Shown: positions 54,592 to 64,000 of the stretch, in pieces
Layout: each line of letters starts with the position of its first letter
How positions within the stretch are numbered: position 1 is the stretch's first letter
Origin: Symsagittifera roscoffensis
Lineage: Eukaryota; Xenacoelomorpha; Acoela; Convolutidae
Direction: 5' to 3'
Assembly (NCBI RefSeq): GCF_963678635.1
Contig: NC_087063.1
Coordinates: 2,516,073 to 2,580,072, forward strand
Length of the DNA: 64,000 nucleotides
Made by a program: the position numbers and the translations under genes
Notes under the pieces: model-generated
What the model was told of the DNA's origin: nothing
What the model saw: only the letters and a program-made list of their open reading frames with translations
Database searches by the model: none

Positions 54592-54815
54592 ACTGTTCAG
54601 AGAAGGTAATTCAGATGATTTGCTGTCGGTCGATGTAAAGTTTTTGTTGAAATGGTCCTTAAAATTTAGCTTTTTTTAGTAAAAGCTTGAAGTTGCGTTC
54701 AGTTTTGTTCCCTGGCGTAAATTCGGGCTTCATTGTTAGCTTCAAAGCATAATACGCCTAAAAATAACTGGGAAAATTTAGTTTTTATCCAACAAAAAAG
54801 GTATGTTATGGCTTA
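54592..54815 (+). repeat. Dispersed repeat, related to 17493-17680
   Basis: See 17493. This copy extends further left into GC-richer sequence (54480-54590, RKQRVAAETKRPRVVLADIL in one frame) that could be the coding end of a decayed element. Confidence 0.55.
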
Positions 54816-55845
54816 CCCTTCAGTTAGTTTTCTTAAATTAACCTTAAAAGTCAGGAGTGTTCAAGAAATGTGCAAACGTCAGGGTGCAAACTTTAGTTTT
54901 AAGAATAAATTAGCTAAGAGATAGGCTTTAGTTGTATTTTTGCCTAACTTTTTCGTAGCTCAACTTCTAGACGATGTGTCAAAATTTGATGCTATCTTTC
55001 ACAGCAAGCACCTGGTTTTTGCTAAGTTTCAAATCATTCACTTCAAAAAGCATTTTGCTTAACTCTAAATTGCTGCTGCGTCCTCCATAACGCCCAGTAT
55101 AATACTTATAAATCACTGTAAGAAACTAAATTTATTAAATACAGAAGCTGTGGTTCCTATGCAAAACTTCTGCTGCAGAAATAAGGCAAACTCAAACAAA
55201 AAAGTTAAAAAACGCGCCTTTATTCAATGACGCCACTGCAAAATAGAAGAAATAAAAAGACGCGAAACTATGGCGAAGATTCCGTTTTTTAAGTAAGTAT
55301 AGGAAACAGACTTTTTCTTAAATTTGAGTTGAGGAGGCAGTTCATTCGGGCAAAGACTGCTTTTTGTTAAAATTTAAAAATTTCATCACTAAAAATGATC
55401 TGAACAAAATTTTACCCCGAACATATATTTTTTTATTTCATAAACGAAATCATAAGGCTTAGATTTCATTTAGATCTTAAGAGTAACTTCGTTGACAAAC
55501 ATTTTATTCAAATAAATGACATAAATAGGCGAAAATCTCAAAGAAATTGAAATGGAAAGGAAAAATTCAACGAGAAGTGGAAAGGAATAAAATTTTTTGC
55601 AAAGTCATGGCTTTTGTGGCTGACAGTTTGACATAAAATGCAGTTATGACTTTTAATGAAAGCTTTTCTTCGGGTATTTGTTGCTCAAAAGTGTGTAATT
55701 CCTGCATCCATGTCCAAAGATAGACACGATAAAAGTTTTGAAGAATTGAGAACATCATCCAGATGTTTTGAAAATTTTGAAAAGAATTGTAACGGTGTCA
55801 AGCGTGTTTGTAAGTTAAAAACAAATTTTTGTAACACCTACCAAA
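54816..55845. other. Non-coding
   Basis: AT-rich, no supported gene. The frame 55656-55916 overlaps the transposase relic in another frame. Confidence 0.5.
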
Positions 55846-56186
55846 GTTCCAGGCAATTTATATCATGTTATAATCGAAGGTCGTTTCATGCACATTTTTG
55901 GAGTTGTCTTGAATGATTTGATTTCCGACTATGTGACATTTCATGATTTAAATTATAGGATTAATCATTTTGAGTACGGTCGTGGTATTGAAGGAAAGCC
56001 GTCAGAAATAAGTTATGGTAGGGTCAAGGATAAAAGTGGAATTATGACCAAATTTTTACTCTATTCCATTTTCTGCATCTGATAATTGTCGATTTCCCGG
56101 GTATGGATGATACATGGTTTTGTGTGTTGGAATTTTTGGATATTACTTCTTTTGTAATGACTCCTGCCTTTTTTCGTAACAATTAG
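55846..56186 (+). pseudogene. Relic of an animal CACTA/EnSpm-like transposase
   Basis: It reads VPGNLYHVIIEGRFMHIFGV, VLNDLISDYVTFHDLNYRIN and HFEYGRGIEGKPSEISY, then SGIMTK. After a frameshift (~56050) it continues FHFLHLIIVDFPGMDDTWFC, VLEFLDITSFVMTPAFFRNN and stop. This follows the order of animal CACTA-type transposases: an H..LEG segment, a 'L..RI..F.YG' segment, then a 'LLPLLIGD..P..D..W...L.L.DI..I...P' segment. It is only the C-terminal third, and nothing upstream is readable. The assignment is by pattern memory and needs a profile search. Confidence 0.5.
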
Positions 56187-57539
56187 GTCTTTGAACCTCA
56201 AAGTTTTTTTTGTTTAAGGGATTCGATACTCAGTTGACGATTTGCTAGTTTTATCCTTGGAAAATATTGACCCTACAACAACGATTTTTTGTCTATATAC
56301 ACATATTTTAAGCTTCAATGAATCAATTTCTATCGTTTGCTCCAAAATCAAATAAAAAAGTTATGAGCACCGTCAAGATAGTTTTTGGTAACTCATTCCC
56401 AAAAAGATAACACTCAAGTTGTACGCCCTAGAGAATTTTTCGATTTTTCGTTTGCTATCGCTGCATCACTGCTTCCTTGAGTCTTGTACGTTTTTTCAAG
56501 TTGTACCATGAAATCATTCTTATTTAATAATTATGCGTCTGAATTAGAAGCCTTCAGTTTTAGCTCTGGTTAGCTCTTTTTTGGTGCTATTAACTTCACC
56601 TATTGAAATGTTACCTGACTTTTAGAGTGCTATTATGAATGTCCGAAAACTTAACGCCTCGATAAAACTACTAGCCGAAAAAAAAGAGTAGAAGATTGAA
56701 GTTTTCAGCATGCTGCATTACATATTTTATCTTTTGACTGTAATTGAGTGACTTCTTGAATGACAAAACTCTGTTTTTTGGTGAATCAAATATGAAGTGT
56801 GCTTGAAATGCTACAAAAACTTTGATCAATTTAATAAAAATGATAGAGCTGTTAGATCAGGACAATGCGCTCGACACCTTCAATCTCTCTATCCAGAAAT
56901 CCTGTGGTTCGAAGATTTTATAATAAAAGTTGGTGATAATGATTTTAATAATACGGACAATGCTGAATTAAGTAAAGTATATAAAGATTTGAGTGATCAT
57001 ATACCCTAATTAAACATAAAGCAGTATGTCAAAGTGGTTGTAGTACTTTCGAGGAAAGACCATATCGCGGAAGCTGTGAAGGCATCAGGAGAAAACTGAA
57101 ATAGGCTTTAGCCTCTGATATCATCCCAAACAACTCTGTTTCTCTTATTCTTTTAAGAAAAGACGAACATTATTTTCTAAAACCGGAATTTTTTGGAAGT
57201 TTTGCAAAATCATTGAAAAATTGCAAAAACAGTCCTCCCAATTTAAAAAAAAACGGAAAAAAGGTAGCCCAAAAAAACAAAATTCATGTCCATGATTTAA
57301 AAACTGCAAAGTCTTAAAAAGTAAAAATCTCAAAATATTGGTATGGCTGCTTGTTTTCATCCATTCAAGAATTTCACAAAAAACCCAAATTTTTAAAATG
57401 TACATACAAAGTTCTCAAAAATATCTCAAAAATTAAAAAACTCAAAAAAATTGTCTTTTTGTTTTCGTTCATTTAAAAAATTTAAAAAAAACATGAAAAA
57501 ATAAAAAAAAAATTTTTTTTAGGCCTAATCCGATCTTAA
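56187..57539. other. Mostly non-coding; one short frame
   Basis: 56797-57009 is open (CLKCYKNFDQFNKNDRAVRS to YKDLSDHIP) and could be another transposase fragment. Otherwise A-rich. Confidence 0.35.
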
Positions 57540-59400
57540 GGCCTAACCTGGTCATATTTCTTCCAACCGGAAAATTATAAATGCCTCTCTCTTTGGTTTC
57601 ATGTATTTGTTTTTTGCATAATTTTTAGTAAAAAGAATACATTAAAAGCCAGATTTATATTTTCTGATATTGTATCTTTTTGATAGAACGTCTCTTTTTG
57701 ATTTTTATGGTCTTACTCCTAAATTGCATCAGTTATTTTTTAGTTAGATTCAGATTTGAGGTCAAACCTTTGTCGAGTTATCTTGAAATTAGGGTCATTT
57801 TTTTCTCTTTTGTGTTCAAATCTTTGAACCCGGTTTTGCAATCATAAATTGAAGGGAATTAACCTTATCCATTTTTGATACTGATATGTTTTGCAACCTG
57901 AGTTAATCCTAAAGCCTTTAACTATACAAGCTGACTTACTTCAAAGTTTTAGTGGCTTTAAATTCTACTCTGATTTGGAATTGAAACCTTTTCGGGGTTA
58001 CTTGTAATCAGTGTCAAGGCATAACCACATTTTCAATAGCTACTAAATTTGTTAATCTAATTAAACTAGTGAGACTAAAACTTTTTCGCGTTAATTATCT
58101 TGTGTTTATAATTTTTCGTATTCGGGTTGTGTAATTTAAATCAGGTCTTTTCCCTCAAACTTAAACTGGAATCATTATCTTGTTGTTCACTCTAAATCAT
58201 ATTTTAACATAACTATTGTTGAGTAACATTAGTCGTAAAGCCCTAAAACTAACCAAAACTTGGTAAATTGAATTTGATTTTTTTTCGGCCATACGTTCTT
58301 TTCAAGTGTGTCAGAAATTAAAAGCTCTAAAATTGACGCTGATTTGGAGTTGAACCCTTTTCGGGTTGATTTGTAATCAGTGTCAATGCATAACCATGAT
58401 GTGCAGCTAACTTTGTTAATCTAAATTAATAGTTCATTTTCGACTTTTTTCGGGTTGGTCATCTTCTGTTTGTAGATTCAATTTTCATGTTGTGTAGTTT
58501 AAACCAGATCTATTCCCTCTGCCTTTAACCGGAGTGTTTCTCTGGTTTTTCATTCTAATTCATAATTTATACTTAACTATTTGATGAAAAAAGTTGTCGT
58601 CTAGCCCTAAAATTAACCAAGCTCTGGCCTTTCGGTTTTCTCAAACAGGTCCAAAGTTGGTAACTTTAAAATTGACTCAGGTTTGAAGTTGAAACCTTTA
58701 CGGTCTCACTCCTAAACACATCAGTTTTAACTTTTAGTTAGATTCCGGTTTGAGGTCAAATCTTTGTCAGGTTATTTTGAAATCGGGGTCAATATTTTTC
58801 CCTTTGGTTTTTAATACTTTGAACCAAAATTTTGCAATCGTAACCTCAAGGGAATCAAGCACTTGTCGCTCTTGCTAATCCATATTTGATTTTTATTAGT
58901 TTTGCTATTCGAGTTAATCTTAAAGCTTTTAACTAGGCAAGCTGACTTAATTCAAAGTCTGTAAAAGTTAGTAGCTTTGAAAATGACTTAAGTTAGAGTT
59001 GAAAATTTTTCGATTTTACTTGCAATCAGGGTCAATGCAGAACCACATTTTCAAAAGCTACTAACTTTGTTAACCTATATAAACAGCTGAGGTTGAAAAT
59101 ATTCTCGAGTTAACCATCTCGCTCATTTGAAATTTTTTCTGGCTTTTCGGTTTTCTCAACAGTGTCAGAAGTTAGTAGTCTTAAAATTGACTCTGATTTG
59201 TAATGAAACGTTTTTGGGTTTACTTGCAATCAGTGTCAATGCATAACCAAGATTAGAATAGCTACTAGCTTTGTTAATCACCTACTTTGTTGAGGTTCGA
59301 AATCTTTTCGGGTTGATCTTTTTTTGCTTATAATTTTTCATGTTTGTGATGTGAAGTTTAAATCAAACCTCTGCCCTCCTATTTCAAGCGGACTTGTTTC
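57540..59400 (+). repeat. Degenerate ~1-kb repeat with shorter internal copies
   Basis: TTAGTTAGATTCNGRTTTGAGGTCAAA lies at 57738 and 58734 (about 997 bp apart), with matching downstream text (TTTTGCAATC). Inside, a shorter block (CTGATTTGGAATTGAAACC, AATCAGTGTCAATGCATAAC, GCTACTAACTTTGTTAA) recurs near 57970, 58340, 58990 and 59190. No ORF. It is an old tandem or segmental repeat. Confidence 0.75.
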
Positions 59401-59502
59401 ACTAAGTGCGATTAAAAAAAAAGAAAGCAACAACCTTTTGCTGTTAAAACTAGCAAGGTGGTGATATCATTTTGATGAACTATTTAATTTTTAGATAATT
59501 TT

Positions 59503-60113
59503 TCACTAAAACACCTTAAGAAACTCAGGTAAACTTGCACTAAATTTAGTACACCGTAATTTACCTTAAAATAACTTAAAACTTTAACTGAAATCATCTC
59601 AAAAAGTAAAAAGTATCAGCCTTAAAAAACACCTGCAAAGTTTTTCATAGGTAAATTTACCTTAAAAAGTTAACTCAATAACCTACCTATCTTTGCCCTA
59701 ATCTTGAGGTATTTTTATCCAGAATTTTTCCCTTAAAAAGACACAAAAGTTAAGATAAAATAACCTTAAGTGTTAAGGTAAAAAAAAACCATAAAATGAA
59801 GAGAATTAAGGTGTTTTCCTTAACAATTAAGGTTATTTTACTGAATTTTTGTGTCTTTAGGGTAAAAATGTCTTGACGTTAACCTAAATATAGGAAATTC
59901 ATCTACTTTATGAAGGTAAAATTACCTATAAACAAGTTTTTAAGGTGTTTTTTCAGGCTGATACACCTGAACTTCTAAGGTAATTTAAGGTAAATTCTTA
60001 AGTTGTTTAAAGGTAAGTTAAGATGTACCTAGTGTAGTGCAAACTTACTCTAATTGTTTAAATGTTTTAGGTGTTTTTTAAGGTAAATTTACCTTAAGCT
60101 TTTCTGAGTGTGG
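59503..60113. mobile_element. ~610-bp foldback MITE rich in AAGGTAA/TTACCTT
   Basis: The two halves are inverted copies meeting near 59790-59820. AAGACACAAAAGTTAAGATAA (59738) corresponds to TTACTGAATTTTTGTGTCTTT (59838), CTTGCACTAAATTTAGTAC (59534) to GTACCTAGTGTAGTGCAAA, and AAAAAACACCT to AGGTGTTTTTT. It folds over its whole length. Non-coding. No certain target duplication. Confidence 0.8.
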
Positions 60114-60859
60114 ATATTGAACATTTGCATGAAACAATTATTTTTGTAACAGTTTGTTGTGAACCATTTGTAGCTTTGAAACTATTGCAGAAAAGTTTTC
60201 TAATGCAAAATATGTTATTTGATGGATCTTACGTCAGTGATGGTGGGTAGGGAGGTATCAACAAGTGTTCGTATGCTGAAATGTTGTTGATGAAAATTCC
60301 TGGAGGGCATTCTGCTCGAGCTTCTGCATCGGTAAATACTTCATCAAATGATGTCCAATTGTCTGCAACTAAACACCCGCAGCCTGTGTAATGGCATTAT
60401 TTGAAAAGAAAACCTGTGAAAATAACTCAGAATTTCTAGCGGAGATTTATTTCATTGCCGTTTGTCACAATACTGGATGCTATGGTCAGCAGGTTAAGAC
60501 ACATGGAATTTTTATAAATACAAATTTTTTGATTCTTTTAAGAAGAAATGAAGTTGTTTCATTTTCTTATCTTCTCACTTTTCATCGATCATAAGCATTA
60601 AATCAAAAACAAAACGTTCAAATAACAGCCCTTTGATGAGGTCCAAACTCTATTGGGTAAAGATCTAATTATTTCCTAAAACTTCAAAAGTAAATTAAAT
60701 CAAATCATTTAAAGAATCATTTAAAATGAAAAATATACACAATGTTTTTCGTCTTGTCTCTTTGATCCTTCTGAAAACTCAATTTTATCATAACAGCTGT
60801 AAACATTCTTTTTTGTTGCATAAAATATAAATGTAATTTGTTAAAAATAAATGTCAAAC
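60114..60859. other. No supported gene
   Basis: Frames near 60150-60590 (FVTVCCEPFVALKLLQK; KIPGGHSARASASVNTSSND) look weakly coding but are broken by stops. They may be element fragments. Confidence 0.35.
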
Positions 60860-62431
60860 AAGACTGCCCTTATATTAGGGAAAGCCCTGAATGTTCCGAC
60901 TTCCTCTTAATCCATACCAAATAGCTTTTGGGAAAAGAAAATTTTGAAAAACTATAAAATTTGGACAATAAAAAAGATGTGAAAATAGAACAATTTTGTA
61001 GTGCGGCGGGATAAATTACCATGCGTAAATAGTTTGCGTTACGCTTTCAAAATTATGAACAAAATCTTTAAAACGCGCATAAGTTTGCCCAGAGCAAAGC
61101 CAAATTGGCTGACATGAAAACCTCAGAACTTTTCAAAAACTGATCGGAGATTAAGTATCTTGTTGTGTTTGGTTCCATGTAGTCAATATCTTCAATTAGG
61201 TAAAAAAAAACTATTATTTCGATCACCGAAAATCGACTGAAGAAAAAACCACACCATAAATATTCCGTTTCCTTGGAAAGTCGGAACAACTGGAACTTTT
61301 CAGGGCATCTTTCTTAAATAAGCACATAAAAACTAACACTTTAAGCGCCATAAAATCTATTTAGGAATTGTCAGCTTGCCAAAATCACCTAGGGTATCAA
61401 ATTGACAAAATGATTGTGAGATATAACTGTTTATATGTTATTAAGCACCAATGAATGCTAGTTAACAAAGTAATTCATATAGAGGCCTTCAACCGCTAAA
61501 GCACTTCCATTTTATCAAAACTTCAAAATTATGTAAGAGTTATCGAAGTTATGCAAACTTTATTACGATGTTGGTTAGGCTGGTTTATATATCTTGCGCC
61601 TTTTTGGTTGGCTTACACTTTGGCATGTTTGTTTGCACTCGAGCCGCTTCCAAATTAACTAACTGCGTTAGATTTGACTAACCCTTTTCGGCCTTTTTGG
61701 TATTCTCCCAAGCCGAACTAAATTGTAATTGTACAATTTGATAGAACGTATGGTTATAAATTTTGGCTTGAAAATAATTTTATTATTATCTCTTGACACC
61801 GCACCATGAAAAATGATAAAGCTTCATTGATAACGCAATAGTAAAAATTTTATAGGCAATCATAGAACTCTAAATAAAGTAAGTTCAATCCTTTGCAAAA
61901 AAAAAACAGAATTAAAAAAATGATTTTTTTGGGAACAAATTTTATAAATCAAAATGCTGAGTTCGCTGCCCATCAACGGCTATTTTTTCTTAACTTCGGA
62001 GAGAGTGACTGAAAAATTCAGCTCGATGTGATTTTTTAAAGTCTTTTCAACTGGTGATTTGAGCATGATTTTTGAATAATCTGACAACTATTGATAACTT
62101 CAGCTCAAAATTTAACCCGACAAAAATTAGTAAGGAAATTTTTAAAATTTTCAAACAAAGCAAATAAACGACAACAAAGCTTTGACCTGATATGAGAAGT
62201 CTTTTTTTTTTGCGAAATGAGCCTTTTTTATCCAATGTCAAAGATCAAAAGTATTAGCTGCTTAATTTGCTACTAATTTTGATTATTAGGCTTAACTAAG
62301 ATATCCAATTAATGAAAATTTCATATATAATTCGGGTTTGGATTTATTACTAATAAGACTGCTCGTATCAGGGCGAGGCCCTGAATGTTCCGACTGCCGT
62401 TTAAGGTCTTGGATGCAACAATTAGAAAAAA

Positions 62432-62538
62432 ATTAAGTATATTAAAATACCTTGATTTTTTTAGGTTAAGATCTTGGGAGGATGATTTCCGCTAAAAACC
62501 TTAACCTAAAAAAATCAAGGTGTTTTAATATACTTAAT
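62432..62538. repeat. 39-bp near-perfect hairpin
   Basis: 62432-62470 (starts ATTAAGTATATTAAAATACC) and 62500-62538 are reverse complements with one mismatch, separated by 29 bases. It is a strong foldback, either a small MITE or a precursor-like hairpin RNA. It sits in only one copy of the 1.5-kb duplication, so it inserted later. Confidence 0.85.
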
Positions 62539-62554
62539 GCCATACAAATGTTGA

Positions 62555-62763
62555 GTGATAAGGCTCTTTTTGCTCCATCTCCCCTCCCACCACACACGAG
62601 CTTCAATTTTTTAGTGTAACGAGCAGTTTTACAAGGCTGATTATGAAGACCAAATGTGTTTGTCGTGGCCTTATTAGTCTGTATCTCAATTTTAATAACA
62701 ATTTGATAATATGGTCATCAAATTGATTTGTAAAAGTTGCAGGTGGGGTGAAAAAGAAAAAAC
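62555..62763 (+). mobile_element. Dispersed ~200-bp MITE, copy 3
   Basis: It matches 18892-19089 (inverted) and 3518-3720 (direct): GGCTCTTTTTGCTCC start, CACACACGAGCTTCAATTTT, GAAGACCAAATGTGTTTGTC, GGTGGGGTGAAAAAGAAAAA end. No clear target duplication. Confidence 0.65.
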
Positions 62764-64000
62764 GCCAGTAGTATTTTTTGCCCCTAGTAACAAATCTAAT
62801 ATGGCAAATAAGCTTCCTTCAGCCGATTTGAAACGAAATCTAATACGGATTAAAACTCCACTTATGCATTAATAGCATTTTCTCCGCTAAAGCACTTTCA
62901 TTTTTTCAAAATTTCACTTTTGATTTTAAAATGAGATTTTTTTAAATTCTCTCCAAACTGAGCAGCCAAACTGAGAAGGATCAACCAGTTCAAATACGTA
63001 AAGGTTGTATAATAGTTATGCAAAAATTATGTAAGAGTTATCGAAGTTATGCAAATTTCATTACGATGATGGTTCGGCTGGTTTATATATCTTGAGCATT
63101 TTCGGTTGGCTTATACTTTGGCATGTTTATTTGCACTCGAGCCGCTTTCAAACTAATTACCTGCGTTGGATCTCACTTACCAGTTTCGGTCCAATAAGGA
63201 CTCTGACTGCTCCTATTAGGACAATTAGTTGAGTGTTTAGACTGCCTTGTAAATTCTACTGATTCTTTGCACTCGTTTTTTCCTAAAATAAAAGACATCT
63301 ATATTTGCGACAACAATCATTTTTTTGTTAGCTAAGAAAAGTATACGAATAGTTTTGCTCATGGGGCTACAACCCGACAGGCTGATGCCTTTTTGGTTTT
63401 CTCCCAAGCGAACTAAATTGTAATTGTACAATTTCATAGATTGTATGGTTATCAATTTTGGCTTGAAAATATTTCTATTATTATCTCTTGACACCGCATC
63501 ATGAAAAATGATGATGCTTCATTGATAACGCAAAAGGAAAATTTTTATAGGCAACCATAGAACTCTCAATGAAGTAAGTTCTTCATTCTAAAATTAATTT
63601 TAAAAAATAGAATTAGAAAAATGATCTTTTTGGGAACAATTTTTATAGTTCAAAAGCTGAGTTCGCTGCCCATCAACCGGCTATTTTTTCTTAACTTCGG
63701 AGAGAGTGACTGAAAAATTCAGCAAGATGTGATTGTTTTAAATTCTTTTCAGCTGGTGATTTGAGCATGATTTTTGAATAATCTGACAACTATTGATAAG
63801 TTCAGCTTAAAGTTAAACCCGAAAAAAATTAATTTGAACAAAGCAAATAAACGACAATGAAGCTTTGACCTGATATGAGAAGTCTTTTTTTGCGAAATGA
63901 GCCTTTTTTTATCCAATGTCAAAAATCAAAATTATTAGCTACTTAATTTGCTACTAATTTTAACTATTAGGCTTAACTAAGATGTCAAATTAATGAAAAT

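Larger units (their letters stand above)
60860..64000 (+). repeat. ~1.5-kb tandem duplication, continuing past the right edge
   Basis: AAGACTGCYC..TAT and GGCCCTGAATGTTCCGACT (near 60888 and 62380), then TATGTAAGAGTTATCGAAGT (61532 and 63029), TTTGGTTGGCTTACACTTTGG-type text, and TTATTATCTCTTGACACCGC (61784 and 63479) recur. The offsets are about 1497 bp at first and about 1695 after a ~200-bp insertion (or loss) at 63187-63386. The middle parts (60930-61490, 62400-63000) differ because of separate insertions. Confidence 0.85.

Overview
This window looks like an AT-rich, gene-poor, repeat-dense piece of an invertebrate animal genome. The evidence is GT-AG introns with pyrimidine-rich acceptors, a Polinton/Maverick element, a BEL/Pao retrotransposon, a decayed animal CACTA-like transposase, tRNA-derived SINE sequence, MITEs and a large satellite. 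Two runs of exactly 200 N (17293-17492 and 39538-39737) show it is a scaffold. The species cannot be fixed from the sequence. Nothing in it is bacterial.

Layout. 1-3984: a partial minus-strand ORF running off the left edge, a two-exon partial plus-strand gene, and small TIR elements. 3991-12402: a complete-ended Polinton with ~207-bp TIRs and a perfect 6-bp target duplication (GACGGA). It carries a broken protein-primed DNA polymerase B on the minus strand. On the plus strand are a 163-aa protein, a 49-aa membrane protein and an adenain-like cysteine protease with an N-terminal membrane segment. At 8.4 kb it is short for the family, and I see no integrase, packaging ATPase or capsid gene. 13960-17292: a satellite with a ~207-bp unit, ~415-bp dimers and ~1245-bp higher-order repeats, cut by the first gap. 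17493-21200: MITEs, hairpins and non-coding sequence. 21201-22524: a spliced minus-strand gene.

22680-40217 is a giant imperfect palindrome (foldback element). Its arms fold about a 19-bp spacer at 29401-29419. Each arm carries, in mirror order, ~213-bp tandem units, a degenerate ATCC/GGAT tract and a degenerate ACTT/AAGT tract, ending in matched termini. The right arm is interrupted by a SINE, an ORF flanked by two similar hairpins, and a decayed BEL/Pao element, whose 3' end is lost in the second gap. Just beyond it (40.4-42.3 kb, minus strand) are exons of a ZU5-domain gene. The palindrome may sit inside an intron, between these and the 22.5-21.2 kb exons, but that link is inference.

42901-49100 holds Polinton-terminus relics, three near-identical 356-bp tandem repeats, a region of CCAAT-type motifs like those in the Polinton, a MITE and a few small ORFs or exons. 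50-64 kb is mostly decayed repeats: tRNA-like relics, a block with strong strand asymmetry, a CACTA-like transposase remnant, a ~1-kb degenerate repeat, a ~610-bp foldback MITE, and a ~1.5-kb tandem duplication running to the right edge.

The genes do not form one pathway. The coherent gene sets are the Polinton polymerase/protease module and the BEL/Pao gag-protease-RT module. All similarity statements come from reading motifs by eye; no database search was run.
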